DNA of 64,000 nt from Lamellibrachia columna (GCA_963662155.1 OY759274.1:21467757-21531756), one strand, 5' to 3'. Shown: positions 1 to 11,340, counted from the stretch's first letter. Numbers and translations are program-made. Notes: generated from the sequence alone by a model not told the origin.

Positions 1-346
1 AAGTGCATTTACTCAATTACAATCAAACGTCTTTGAAATGTACAACGGACACATTAAAAGAAGGAAGATAATATGAAGAAATGAAGAGAAAAACAGAAGA
101 CAGGATGGATAAAACGTTAATGCGGCCTAGGACCTGCAACATGGATCAACATTCATAAGAACAATAGCTTTTTGTCCAAGTGCTTCTGCAATGTTACTGT
201 TTTCACTGACTCACAAAAGTAAACTAAGGTAAATGTTTCGATGAATTGAACAAACAAATAGGCATTTTTTAATAAACTGAGGATATTATACTATTCCCAA
301 ACTACATGTTTTGACATCAATGAACCACCTTCGTGATATGATAAAT
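1..346 (+). repeat. Dispersed repeat A, copy 1
   Basis: Nearly the same sequence recurs directly at 9166-9544 (shared blocks such as TACTCAATTACAATCAAAC and GGACACATTAAAAGAAG). The second copy carries an extra ~45 bases around 9205-9250. No coding capacity is seen; it is probably a non-autonomous element, truncated here by the window edge. Confidence 0.75.
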
Positions 347-699
347 CAGTTGAAGATGGAGTTTTGAGAAACAGTATTTGACGTAGCACTTTATTCAACA
401 CTTTATGAACACCTAAACTGATACTACCTAGTTCATATGCACCAGTTCACATTGGCAATGGGCTAATGAATAAACGCGATGCAATACCACTGTTGATTCT
501 ACTTTGTTGGATCAAAGATGCATGTGCATCGGAAAGACAACTCCAGTCATGAATCTGGATGACGGGGGTATAGATCGAGTCACGTCACCAAGACAACCTA
601 TACACGCAGTGGTCTTCAGAGAGTGTTTGTATTCAACTACGGAAGCATGATTCCATAGCGCACACGTACAAATGAGAATATTGTATGAATGCGTCTATT
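347..699. other. No feature seen
   Basis: AT-rich sequence without a supportable gene, repeat or RNA. Confidence 0.6.
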
Positions 700-1230
700 T
701 CGCCAAGTGCAAAACCATGTATAGGAGATGGGCGGGCAAAACGGGTCGCTTAGTTACATTTGTACCCAATGTTCAATTAAGTACATTATTTTTGGCGCAT
801 CAAGTCGTTGTGTTAATTTTAGGATGGGGTAATATAAATATGCAGTTTAACCGAAGTCTAACCCACAAAAAACAAAGATATATCAACAGTCATTATCACG
901 GAGTTATACAAGTATTTTTTTTTCTGGCTATTTAGAGCATTCTTATCAAACATCCTGCTTCCATAGACGTACAATTATATCAGAACGCCACCAAGTACGC
1001 CGCCAAGTACGTCGCCAAATGAACGTATTTGATCAATGTTTTATATGTACACGGTTTTCTGCGTAATTGCACACTTTGGTACCGGTGTATAACCATTTCC
1101 CATTTCTCCATGCAATCCATTTTTACTCGTCCTACTCCAACATTCATTGTCATTCAATTTTCAATCAATAATGTTGTATTTCTACCTTACACCTTTGCAT
1201 AAACACCACTTCGCTATACATGTCAGAGTA
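700..1230 (+). repeat. Dispersed repeat B, copy 1
   Basis: Blocks in the same order recur directly at 21755-22655, for example GGCAAAACGGGTCGCTT, TTCAATTAAGTAC and CATTCATTGTCATTCAAT. The second copy is about 370 bases longer between the blocks. Diverged, with no open frame of note. Confidence 0.65.
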
Positions 1231-1342
1231 TGTTGTACTTTCATGAGCACAATTATGTTCGACAATAAAATGCTTTTTTTTAATGAAATTGTCTGTCATT
1301 GTAGGCATATATCGACATAATGGGACACAATAAAGCACAACC

Positions 1343-1344
<2 letters not shown>

Positions 1345-1391
<47 letters not shown>
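1345..1391 (+). repeat. (CAAT)n microsatellite
   Basis: About twelve perfect copies of a tetranucleotide, written AATC or CAAT. Confidence 0.95.
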
Positions 1392-1433
1392 GTATGAGCA
1401 CTGCCACGGCTATAAGTGTATAAGCAGATGTAT

Positions 1434-1613
1434 AATGTGGCCACGTCCCAAATGCAGTGCTCAATGTGGCCACGTCCCAAATGCAGTGCTCAATGTGGCC
1501 ACGTCCCAAATGCAGTGCTCAATGTGGCCACGTCCCAAATGCAGTGCTCAATGTGGCCACGTCCCAAATGCAGTGCTCAATGTGGCCACGTCCCAAATGC
1601 AGTGCTCAATGTG
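1434..1613 (+). repeat. 29-bp minisatellite, six copies
   Basis: The unit begins ATGTGGCCACGTCCCAAATG and is nearly invariant over six copies. Because 29 is not a multiple of three, all three frames stay open and create spurious open frames. Each unit contains the palindrome TGGCCA. Confidence 0.95.
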
Positions 1614-2615
1614 GCTACCAATACGCCGGTGACGTCAACAGAAGGGGGAGCTTTATAATTTCGGGCAAACGTGTAAAAAGGGTCGTTGCAGCCTCTGGCG
1701 AAAGGGGTTTTGCAGCTTTAGTGCTAGAGGTTCTTTTCCCCAGAGCGCGCTCCGCCCTGTAGTGTGGAATTCATCTCACACGACAACGTTGCAGTGATGT
1801 ACTGTTGTATTTGTGTACAATAATAAAACATATTCTAACTAACTGACTAAATGACTGTTTTCACGTATTATTTTTGGAGTGGTTGTGTACTAAATGACTT
1901 GAGATAGAACAACTAACATCAACTTATAAGCACAATTTCCCCATTATGTATTCACTAACTTTGCGCGTATAAATAGTCAGTTGTCCATAAATTATCGACA
2001 CTCTCGCCCAGTACCATTCGTTAAAATATACCTAGACATGTATTATCCTGTACAACGACCTCACTGTTGCAGGGCAAACACACACAACGTTGTTGAAATG
2101 ACCGTAGAACTACACAAACTGTTTGCGTTTGATATTTGCAACTGGATTTAAGTTGGTTATTATCGTTTTTGTGGGAGCATGAACACTATGTGCGAAGATG
2201 TCCACGGTTTCATAAATACGACCCTTCAGGATTAGTAGGTGTTACATAATCAATTAATATGTATGCATGTCCCAATGTGATTAAAATGTCAATACACTTG
2301 TGACATTGTTATCACTGTGAACCCAGCAAAACGACATAATATAATATTAATTTAACGAGACCGTTTATAAGAACGACATAGCTTATGAGGTTAGTGAAAC
2401 GCAGAATGTCAATTTGAGGCTGGTATCAAGCTATATTCCAATTTGACTACTTATTTTGTGAGGCGTCCTAGTGCAATATATTAGCCAACATATACGCATA
2501 TATTGTTCTAGCGTCTGCATGTGATAAAATATAGTTCCGCTAGCAAGTAAACAACAGCACTGTGATGTCTTGCCATATTTTGTACGAACAATACAATTGA
2601 ACCACACGCATACAC
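1614..2615. other. No gene seen
   Basis: AT-rich. A block near 2009-2045 (CATTCGTTAAAATATACCTA) recurs near 12775, indicating another dispersed repeat. Confidence 0.55.
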
Positions 2616-3301
2616 ATTTTAATATGGGAGATACTGTTTTAAGTATTACTGTAAAAGTAAAGGACTTTATAATAAAAAAAATATTAAAACTAAGTGCTGA
2701 TATGAACGTTTCAGAACACTGTAGTACTGCAGCTTCAAAGGGTAATTAAATTCATGGGTTGATTAGGAGAAGCATACAAGGAAAAAAGTTAATTCTACCT
2801 CTGTATAATGCAATAGTTATACCTCATTTAGAATACCGTACACAAGCATGGAGACCATATCGTAGGGAGGATATAGATACACATGAACGCATACAGAAGA
2901 GAGCAACTAAACGTATTATAGTTTAACAACCATAGGGACAAGGAGGTTAAGAGATCATATTGAAGTTTTCAAGATATTGAACGGTTATGAAAATATTGAT
3001 AGAAACATGTATTTTTCATTCAAGAAAGATCGTAGAACTAGAGGACATGAGGTGAAGGATCAGCGTAGATTGGATATTAGGAAATACTCGTTCTCACAGA
3101 GGACAATGTAAGAATGGAACACATTGTCTACGGATTATGTTTCAGTTAGCAGCGGGAATATGTTTAAAAACAAAGTTGACAAATATCTCAGGATGGCGGG
3201 TTATACGTAGATGAACATTGTTGGACTCTCGATAAGCCAATGGCTTCCTTGTCCACTTGTCATCTGGGCCTTTGGCTTGGATAGCAAATCTTGTTAAATA
3301 C
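2616..3301 (+). mobile_element. CR1 3' fragment (ORF2 C-terminus and 3' end)
   Basis: Matches the last ~690 bases of the CR1 copies at 29.7-32.5 and 39.0-43.2 kb (ATGGGAGATACTG, GAGACCATATCGTA, GGACTCTCGATAAGCCAATG). Many indels; ends with the family tail TCTTGTTAAATA. A dead 5'-truncated copy next to the channel relic. Confidence 0.9.
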
Positions 3302-3335
3302 ACTTGGAGAATATACGATGCTTCCTGCTTCTCAG

Positions 3336-3510
3336 AACTACCAGCTGGACATCTGCTTACAGTAGACATGGACCTGCTTCGGCTGACATTCCGTCGTTTC
3401 GATGACTCAGACCACATGCTCTTGTCAGCAAAGGCAATGGAACAAGTTGCCCTTGTTCTTCCGGAATGGGAAGTCAGCGTTCTGCCACCACGTCACCACT
3501 CCGAATAAAC
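3336..3510 (+). pseudogene. Cys-loop channel relic, extracellular exon (loops D and A)
   Basis: After a preserved acceptor (CTTCCTGCTTCTCAG) one frame reads NYQLDICLQ then TAG and TWT. A second frame holds LTFRRFDDSDHMLLSAKA, and the first frame resumes with LPLFFRNGKSAFCHHVTTPN before TGA. This is the order of a GluCl/GlyR exon 4 (DYxLDxxxRQxW...FFxNGKxxxxHxxTxxN) broken by a premature stop and at least two frameshifts. The Trp-x-Pro-Asp motif is damaged. It sits directly after a CR1 3' fragment and upstream of the M1-M3 and M4 relics on the same strand, so all are probably one dead gene. Confidence 0.7.
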
Positions 3511-3702
3511 ATTGATACGCATCTGCCACAAAGTCACAGTTTTGAAAAGTACCAGGTATTTTTACTGTTGTTGTTTGTCATTACTCGATTTTGCTGATTG
3601 TACCGTCGTTTGTTGTATTCGTTGTGCTACCTGTTGTTTTATGGTGTTGTTTATCCTATTTGAGTGTTGTTGATGTTGGTGTTGTTGTTGGCCGTGTTTG
3701 TG

Positions 3703-3872
3703 GCGGTGGCGGTGATGGTGTTGATGGTAATGGTGGTTGCGGTGATGGTGTTGATGGTAATGGTGGTGGCGGTGACGGTGGTGATGGTAATGGTGGTGGT
3801 GGTGACGGTGTTGATGGTAATGGTGGTGGTGGTGATGGTGTTGATGGTAATGGTGGTGGTGGTGACGGTGGT
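3703..3872 (+). repeat. 30-bp GGT-rich minisatellite
   Basis: About six imperfect copies of a unit containing GGTGTTGATGGTAATGGTGG; it yields Gly/Asp/Asn-rich open frames on one strand and His-rich ones on the other, not credible proteins. It lies in an intron of the dead channel. Confidence 0.85.
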
Positions 3873-4163
3873 GGTGGAGTAATACAGGAAATAACATAAC
3901 GATATAGGCAACGACATCCGCCTGCATGTTAGAGTGAAAACATAATTGGAAGAAACGAATGGGTTTATTGTAAATACTGAAAAAGAAACAAAATGTGAAG
4001 AAATAAAGACAAAAATGAAGGCGAAATGTAAAAAAAATGGCAACGGTTATTCACAAATATTATATTATATCACTACACCGACCAGAAATTGAAGGAAGTA
4101 AGCAGAGTAAACTGTTTTTGACCACCATTACAAGACAAAACACAAGTGTCTTTTCCGCTCCAG

Positions 4164-4517
4164 GAATCTTCCCCGGTCTGACGGCGACCTTTGAACTGGA
4201 GCGTCTCTTCGGCTTGTTCCTCCTGCAAAATTATTTTCCTACCAAACTCGTCGTTTTTCTCGCCTACATCTCGTTCTGGATTAACATGAACTCCGTCCCC
4301 GCGAGAACATCGCTAGGTGTCACGACTATATGCAGTTGTCAGGGTTTAAGGCGTCCATTCCAAAGGTGCACTATCCAACAGGGATATATATCTGGATGGC
4401 GATGTGCATATTGTTTGTTTTCGTTTCGCTCGTGGAGTACACCTTCGTCAACGCGCTCGGGGTTCGCCCAAAAAAGAAAGCAAGGAAGAGAAAAAGAAGG
4501 AATACAAAAAGATGAAA
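4164..4517 (+). pseudogene. Cys-loop channel relic, M1-M2-M3 block with pore deletion
   Basis: An acceptor (TCCGCTCCAG) precedes FPGLTATFELERLFGLFLLQ, M1, and VPARTSLGVTTI. The sequence then jumps frame: comparison with the intact channel indicates loss of about 13 bases covering LTMTT of M2. The M3 block follows in another frame ([30 protein letters not shown]) and runs into a Lys/Arg-rich segment with a further frame change near a poly-A run. A donor (CAAG/GTATGT) remains near 4526. There is no intron between M2 and M3, unlike the minus-strand gene. Pro-Ala-Arg at the filter suggests an anion channel. It has only one of the two loop C cysteines, so it is not a recent copy of the minus-strand gene. 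Confidence 0.8.
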
Positions 4518-4606
4518 CTGTCAAGGTATGTCATAGTTGATATGTATGTATGTGTATGTAAGTATGTTTGTATGTATGCATATGTGTGTATGTGTGTATG
4601 TATGTA

Positions 4607-4715
<109 letters not shown>

Positions 4716-4865
4716 GTTGCACGTATGGTGCAACTTATGTGTTTGCGTGCGTGCGTGCCTTCGCGCGTGTCTGAGTGCGTACGTACGTACGTACTTGCTT
4801 ACTTGCATATATGCATGCATGCATACCACACGTACATACCACACGTACATACATACATACATACA

Positions 4866-4866
<1 letters not shown>

Positions 4867-4953
<87 letters not shown>
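4867..4953. repeat. (TA)n, about 42 units
   Basis: Second pure TA block in the same relic intron. The 150 bases between the two blocks are GTGC, GTAC and TACA repeats. Confidence 0.97.
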
Positions 4954-4956
<3 letters not shown>

Positions 4957-4972
4957 TACATGTCCTCTTCCA

Positions 4973-5143
4973 GGGATCAATTGAGGAGAAATGCGTAGGT
5001 CGACTATTACCTGTGGACTCAGCTCAGGACGAGAAGCTGCCGTCTTCCTGAAAATCGTCTCCCAAATTTGCTTCCCTATAGCCTTCATCATCTTCAACGT
5101 AGTCTACTGGTCTGTGTACAATCGGCCGTACGAATACTAACTG
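4973..5143 (+). pseudogene. Cys-loop channel relic, M4 exon
   Basis: After an acceptor-like CCTCTTCCAG, one frame contains [20 protein letters not shown], then NVVYW, and ends RPYEY with TAA at about 5141. This is M4 of a Cys-loop receptor. Its frame is closed upstream by a stop and cannot be reached from the M3 relic without frameshifts. The intron between M3 and M4 contains two (TA)n blocks. It is the 3' end of the plus-strand dead channel. Confidence 0.78.
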
Positions 5144-5163
5144 CTATAATAGATGGTGTTCAT

Positions 5164-5585
5164 GCTGCACTGGATACGACATTGTTGAGCACGATGGTCT
5201 ACGTATACTTTTTATGTTACTTACGACAATACGTGATTGCAAAAAATATAATGGATAAATTGCTGCTTTTCGGATCAATCACACGTATCACTAGCAATAG
5301 TGCACACAACAAAGTATAGCCGAACGTCAATGTTGTTTTTCAAGTTCGTAATTAATATGGCTGCCGTGATTACCGTACATACGACGAATTCGATGGTGGT
5401 GAAGTCGCTTTGTGGACATTTTCATGTCGATCCGTCGCCTGTGTTAACCCGAGTGGGCGTGTAGTGGCTGACTATGCAAGCAGCTGAATTACCGCAAGGC
5501 GCGCTAATGTGGTGTCTCCTTCTGGAAATTTAAGAACTAATCTAAACATTCGTATAGGAAGCAGCACGAGGCAACGTGAAATCTC
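5164..5585. other. No feature seen
   Basis: Sequence downstream of the channel relic; no gene, RNA or clear repeat. Confidence 0.5.
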
Positions 5586-6840
5586 CACAGTGGCGCCACA
5601 TAGTGAATGTAATGTAAGTCACTCTCTGTTTCACCACTGATGTCATCATCGTCAGTTCATTTAGTCAACTCCTATTTAGTTTAAACAAATATCTAAATTT
5701 CAGTTGCATGCAATTGTGGATGGCGTTTCCTTTGAAAATGTGAATAGGAACAAAACAACGTTCGTTTTCGCTTTCGTTTGAAACTATGCTACGCAGTCGA
5801 GTGCACAGTTGCAATGACGTAACAAGTCGTAGACAACAATCGCATTTCCCAGTCAACATGCCACTCTGCATTGTCCATTTGTCAAGACATCTGTTAATTT
5901 ATTTAACTTCAATTATGAAGTTGTGACAGTGGTGAAATACTGAGTGGCGCCACTGTTGGGAAGTTTTGATGCACCCTCCCCAACAGTGGCGCCACTCAGC
6001 GTATAACCACTGTCACAACTTGATTATGAGTTCAAAATATACAGATGCAGATTGGAACAAATAAATTGTTGGCAAGCCAACATAATTTTTACGACTTATT
6101 ATGTCGTTACAAGAGCCAATTGAGTAATGTAACATAATTAAAAAAACGAATGTTATTGTGTTTCTAGACACACTTAAGTTCAATACAAACATAATACACA
6201 GTTGCTTGCAATTGAAATTAAGACATGTTTTGACAACAAATAGGAGTGTACCAAATGAAACAAAGATGTGTTGAATATGAACACCCAAGTTGTGGCAATT
6301 GCGAAATGGTGAGAGGCGCCACTGGGTGGAACTCCCGCCTGTCGCGCCACGTAGCGAATATAATGTCACTCACAATTTTACCACCAACTTACACTTGATG
6401 TGTAAATTCTCCACACTGTCATTTGATTTGGTAAACTCCTAATTTTACAGTGCGCCAAACTTCCCGACAGTGGCGCCAATTAGCACATAATCACTGCCAC
6501 AAGTTGATAACACATTTACAATGGACAGTGTGGAGTGGTATGTTGGCCGTGCAACGTGACTGTTGCACGTGACATGTTACGTCATTGCAGTTGTACATTT
6601 GAGTCAACGTAACGTAGTAAAAAACTAGCGTTATTTTGTTTCTAAGCACATGTTCAATGTATTCACAGTTCACAATTACATACAACTGGAACTGAGATTT
6701 GTTGAAAAAAATAGCAGTGTACCGAACGAAATATGTAAATTGTGGCAGTGATGAAATTATTAGTGGCGCCACTGGCGAGAAATTTGATAGCGGTGTTTAT
6801 ATTTGGCATCAAACTCCCCACCAGTGGAAATGTTCAATAA
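5586..6840. repeat. Cluster of GTGGCGCCAC-ended foldback elements
   Basis: The 10-base palindrome or near copies occur near 5592, 5943, 5986, 6314, 6468 and 6764, with associated AGTGACATTA/CACCACTG blocks. 5922-6022 is a clear hairpin: TTGTGACAGTGGT pairs with ACCACTGTCACAA and the inner arms meet around a short loop. Looks like nested or partly deleted MITE-like elements. No transposase frame. A further site is near 17553. Confidence 0.65.
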
Positions 6841-6984
6841 TTCACAATGGTAGTGGTTTAGATTTATATATGCTTATATGCTGTTCTACCTGTCGTACAA
6901 AGATGGAACAGCAGACCAATTGAGTGTGATTCACTCTTCAGAGGGCGAAACCGTGACTTTGCAAGCTCTATGTTAATACGCTAA

Positions 6985-7755
6985 CTGTGGGGGGCGTCTG
7001 GCAGTATCTCCTCCCAGGCGCCGACGTCCAATCGCTTGTTTCTATACTCCTTCGCCTCCTTGCACCATTGGCCTATAATCCACCTATTCTCTCTTCACGG
7101 AACGGACGGACCTTAAATTTGGTATGTGGCCAACAAAGGTCACAGTGTCTCAGCCTCGACAGTGGTTTAACACTCATTTCGCCCACTGTTTCCATCTTTG
7201 TCCGACAGGTATAAAAACATAATGTTAGTAAATAAATATAGTAACTGCCTTTGTGTTTTTTAACGAGTGATTTTGTTTCAAAGTAATTTCTCAACGGATA
7301 CGTTAATAAAGTAAAGGTGTCATATACAACTACATGACATTTTTAATTTGATGACAGCATTCCGACATTTATAAACCAGTCACGGGGCTGAAGTGCATCA
7401 GATTTGGGCATATTTTTTTCTGAGTTTTTGTCATTTTCTCGAAATTCACACAGTATGTGTGTTAAAAGAGGATACATATGCTGTGAAATGTTAAACAAAT
7501 CGTAGAAAAATTATCCTGGAATCCTAAGAAACATTATAATGGCGGCCTATTGGAAAAGGTGTGTTTTCAACATAGTTGCTCCATGGACTGGTGTAAGCCA
7601 GTAAACGATAAATAGTGAGCTGTAACCCGCTTCATAGGAGGTGAACATTGTAATCGGCATGCCTTAGAGGCAGATCGCCACAGGGAGTCTTGATGGACGG
7701 AACAGGTAGTTATAAAACTAAACAAACCACAAACGTTATTAATGTAAAGGAAGAT
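6985..7755 (+). repeat. Dispersed repeat C, copy 1 (inverted partner at 15.9-16.7 kb)
   Basis: Corresponds in reverse complement to 15885-16690: shared blocks include CGCCGACGTCCAATCGC, GGTATGTGGCCAACA, CTGAAGTGCATCAGATTTGG-like and GCGGCCTATTGGAAAAGGTG. Diverged, non-coding. Confidence 0.8.
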
Positions 7756-8042
7756 TTTGCTAGACCTGAATTCGGTTGCACATTGTTTCGGTTAACGTAT
7801 ACTACTAATGAGACGCAGGAGAGTAATGCATCACACAAACATACAACGTTTGCGCGACACCATGGCATTAAACACCCTCGATTCGCCATTTCCTTGTCCA
7901 TTTCCCATCTTGAGTTTATCTTTGAATGTATGTCAGGTTAAATCTTGTTGTTAAATAACCGTCTCATTTCCTCCAGTTGGCACTGGTCCAACACAAATCA
8001 CTAGGAAAACAGCGGTGTACTTGATAACAATCACGCCTTACA

Positions 8043-8206
8043 CCGTGCGTGTGCGTGTGCGTGTGCGTGTGCGTGTGCGTGTGCGTGTGCGTGTGCGTGT
8101 GCGTGTGCGTGTGCGTGTGCGTGTGCGTGTGCGTGTGCGTGTGCGTGTGCGTGTGCGTGTGCGTGTGCGTGTGCGTGTGCGTGTGCGTGTGCGTGTGCGT
8201 GTGCGT

Positions 8207-8248
<42 letters not shown>

Positions 8249-8338
8249 GTGTATGTGTGTGCGTGTGTGTATGGGTGTGTGTTTATGTGTGCGTGCATGC
8301 GTGCGTGCTTGCGTGCGTGCGTGCGTGCGTGCGTATGT
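8043..8338 (+). repeat. (GTGTGC)n then (GTGC)n microsatellite
   Basis: About 29 hexanucleotide units, then GT-rich and GTGC units. It creates long alternating Val-Arg and Cys-Val frames that are not genes. Confidence 0.97.
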
Positions 8339-8340
8339 TT

Positions 8341-8505
8341 ATGGGGCGCTGTAATGTAGCGGTTAGAAAGTCGGGCTCTCAATCGAGGGAACCCGTGTTG
8401 TCGAATACTCGTGCTGCCATTTCGAAGCTTTGGCAATTTCGTTCATCCCACGTTCCCACAGTTCACTCAGCTGTATAAACGAGTACCTGTCAAATTCTGC
8501 AGTGA
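8341..8505 (+). mobile_element. tRNA-derived SINE (candidate)
   Basis: Begins GGGGCGCTGTAATGTAGCGG TTAG (A-box-like), then CGGGCTCTCAATCGAGGG and a damaged B-box near 8397, followed by a body with CCCACAGTTCACTCAGCTGT and GAGTACCTGTCAAAT. The head resembles a decayed tRNA, and the body resembles those of metazoan tRNA-SINEs. An extra AT in the A-box region argues against a functional tRNA. Confidence 0.55.
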
Positions 8506-9165
8506 AACAATTCGAACGAAAAAGATCCAAAGTGTGATAGACATGTGGTTAATTGAATAGACAAATAGTTAAGGGACAGAGTGTTTCTTGCTAGACATAA
8601 GTTGCATTAGATACTGTAATTAGTGCATATTACTAAGACCCTGCCATTGATTGCAGGCAGCAATTTTAATAGTGTTGGTGAAGTGACGTTATTATGTTGG
8701 TGAAGTGACGTTCAATAGGATGCAGTCCTGCCATCATATTTTAAAAAATGGTAAAGAAACAACCGGGCACTTCGTCGTTGTAAATATTTGCATTTCAGTG
8801 AATGCATGTCCACACGTACATGTTCACTTGCACACGCGCACGTAGCGAGATGTTGCTGGTACGCCGAGAAAATATAGATATGTTTTATTAATTGATAATA
8901 AAAAAATTCCGAATTTGGTACACATTAAAAAACAAATTTGTCAGTTTGCTTGTTTGTGTGTTGGTTTGTTTGTTCGCTATAACTAGTACCCAACGATTAC
9001 TATTTATTTAAATTTTTTTAAACGTTCATATTAGCACCCCTTCTTGTGATATATGATGCTAATATTTTATAACGCATACCGACATATTATGTTTATGTTA
9101 AATACTACCTTACCCCTTCATCCAAACAACAACGCATCATTGAAATATACTGTAAGTTTTAATAA
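8506..9165. other. No gene seen
   Basis: AT-rich; a short tandem duplication (TTGGTGAAGTGACGTT, twice) at 8676-8713 is the only structure noticed. Confidence 0.55.
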
Positions 9166-9544
9166 GTACCTTTACTCAATTACAATCAAACATCTTGGGA
9201 ATGTGATAACTTGGATAACACTACTTTATTAGGATAACATTACTGTAATATGTACAACGGACACATTAAAAGAAGATAATATGAAGAAATGAAGAGAAAA
9301 ACAGAAGACAGGATGGATAAAACGTCAACGCGGCCTATGCAACATGGATCAACATTCATAAGAACAATACCTTTTTGTGCAAGTGCTTCTGCAATGTTAC
9401 TGTTTTCACTAACTCATAAAAGTAAACTAAAGTAAATGTTTCGACGAATTGAACAAACAAATAGGCATTTGTTTAATCAACTGAGGATACTATGCTATTC
9501 ACACACTATTTGTTTTGACATAAAAGAACCATCTTCGTGATAGG
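9166..9544 (+). repeat. Dispersed repeat A, copy 2
   Basis: Direct copy of 1-346 with an internal ~45-base insertion that contains a short duplication (GGATAACA twice). Confidence 0.75.
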
Positions 9545-9589
9545 CTGAATACCGCTTTGTCAAGAATACGACTTGTGTTACTCCTGGGT

Positions 9590-9800
9590 GATATATTAAA
9601 CCAATAGTATGTTGTTGCACGATTATAACTGTGCCTAAGTACCGCAATGCTAACACAATTAGACATGACTTCGGAGTAGACAAGCAAGCATTGAAGGAAC
9701 TGGGGCAGGAAGTTGATATGATCTGAAGACGTGGAACGAACGAAATGGAACGGTCTACGAAAAAAGCGAATGCGCTCAAGTGGACGGTAGAAGGCGAAGA
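9590..9800 (+). mobile_element. LINE C-terminal relic, copy 1
   Basis: Parallel to 62110-62300 (GAACTGGGGCAGGAAGTTGA shared). The better copy there reads NWGRKLMWSGHVERMK, the conserved end of many reverse transcriptase ORFs (W-x-GHVxRM). Here it is frameshifted. Confidence 0.6.
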
Positions 9801-10569
9801 GCAAGAGCGCACTTGAGAAGGGGGGCTGTCAGAAGAGATACTTGGCGAGATTGCGAGGGGAGTGGAGAACGTGTTCCCCTACCCTGGGCATCACTACTGA
9901 ACTACATTGCAGACAACGCCCTAAAACTTGTAAAACGTGTTGCCTTCTCCTGGCAGTGGACCAAATGGCGTTGCTTGTTATTAAATGGTCATGTTGACTC
10001 GTGCGTGATATGTATTAAATAGTTGCGCATGCCGTTCGTTTAATGAATATATGTAGCATGTATATACTAATATCTGAATAAATGTATGTATTTATGCTAG
10101 TATTTATACATGTGCATATGTATCGCATATTCCAATGGGTGAGGACTTCCCAGAATAGTCGAGTTGGTATTTCAATGAACATGTCTAACGGGTGTGTCAG
10201 TGGTGCCAGGGTATACAAATTGCCTTATACTGGTTGAAGTGTATATTGTATAACAAACAGTTTTTTCAGTGCAGAATTTTATACGACCAAAACATGTTTC
10301 TTCTAATTTTGTCGTCAGTGTATATTACATGCATATATCATGTGGGCTGAGCGGGATTTTCCGCGGACAATTTGCTTACTCGAAAGGCCATTACGACACT
10401 CATCACAAGTGTTGTTTGCGATGTGGTTATGACCGAACGGATTTTGTATAAATGAGATATATCACCAATTATTTTATTATCTACAATCGCAGCAGTAGAA
10501 CACTCCAACGTTGTCTTCTCATACGTAGACCATGCTACAGAGTGGTGCGTCCTCTGGCGAACAGAACAT
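9801..10569. other. No gene seen
   Basis: Holds only AT-rich sequence between the LINE relic and the 3' end of the 17-Cys exon. No polyadenylation signal could be tied to that gene with confidence. Confidence 0.5.
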
Positions 10570-10799
10570 TCAACACCCTCCTTTGCATTTTGGAGATCCC
10601 GATAAGTAGCAAGAACACCTGACGCACTTATGCTGGGGGCCACACAACCCCTTTTTGCAGCTGGCTTCGCAGTAATGGGTGTGGCCACACTTAGCACGAC
10701 AGCGAGGAAGACCAAGCCACCAGTTACAGTAGCATTTGCATGTGTGGCCTTTGCAGCGGCAACTGCCTCTCCTGCACGAGACGTGACAGTCATCCGCAT
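10570..10799 (-). CDS. 17-cysteine two-repeat peptide, terminal exon
   Basis: A minus-strand exon follows a strong acceptor (branch-like CTAAC, then TTCTTTTGTAG) and encodes 76 residues to TGA, 17 of them Cys. It is an internal duplication: repeat 1 has CHVSCRRGSC...CKCYC...CRAKC and repeat 2 has CEASCKKGLC...CVRCSC...CKGGC. The pattern is C-x3-C-[RK]2-G-x-C, then a Cys cluster with CxC, then C-x3-C. CX3C...CXC recalls CSalphabeta defensins, and the many CxC recall metallothioneins, but Trp, Tyr and His argue against the latter. I cannot assign a known family. The exon needs an upstream exon ending in phase 1; the signal-peptide exon at 12.1 kb ends in phase 0 at its nearest donor, so they do not join simply. 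A decayed relative lies inverted at 19.77 kb. Confidence 0.6.
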
Positions 10800-10823
10800 C
10801 TACAAAAGAACAGTTAGTCTTTC

Positions 10824-11340
10824 TCGCAATCAAAACGTAACATTTGTTGAAGCGACACTAGGATATATGTGCGTGTTCTGATGACATGTGGAAGGCATGA
10901 TTCAGTTTGAATGTTATGATATTATGTTGGCAGTCGACGACTGGCGTTACAGTTACGTACGATATACGAAAATAACATAGCGAAATGTGTGTTTGACGGT
11001 CTATTGAATAATGGTTACTAAGAATCTACTACAAGTATAATGATTAAAAACGATAATATGACGTACGTCGACGGGTTCTATATCGCATTCAAAACGTAAC
11101 ATTTGTTGAAGCGACATTGGGTTATATGTGCGTATTCTGATGACAAGTGGAAGGCATGATTTATTCTGAATGTTATGATATTATGTTGGCAGTCGATGAC
11201 TGGCGTTACATTTACGTACTAAACATAATAATAACATACTTAAGTGTGCGTTTGGCGGTATATTGAATAATGGTTACTAAGAATCTATTACAAGTGTAAT
11301 AATAAAAAAAACGACAATATGACGTACGTCGACGGGTTCT
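10824..11340 (-). repeat. Tandem duplication, two ~258-bp units
   Basis: Units 10824-11082 and 11083-11340 match closely (ACGTAACATTTGTTGAAGCG, TTATGATATTATGTTGGCAG, GACGTACGTCGACGGGTTCT in both). The array lies immediately upstream of the 17-Cys exon's splice acceptor, so it is in that gene's intron. The inverted relative at 19.4-19.77 kb is about 150 bp shorter and does not show the duplication. Confidence 0.9.

Noticed and set aside
1434..1613. CRISPR-like array
   Set aside because: Head-to-tail repeats of 29 bp without spacers in eukaryotic DNA; a minisatellite.
7073..7294. Short frames at 6.9-7.3 kb as genes
   Set aside because: They lie inside dispersed repeat C and are not conserved in its inverted copy.
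8341..8420. Functional tRNA gene
   Set aside because: A- and B-box-like parts are damaged and the SINE body follows; a cloverleaf could not be completed.
10338..10799. 153-codon alternative frame over the Cys-rich exon
   Set aside because: The Cys-rich frame has a regular modular pattern and a decayed homologue preserving it; the other frame is a shadow.
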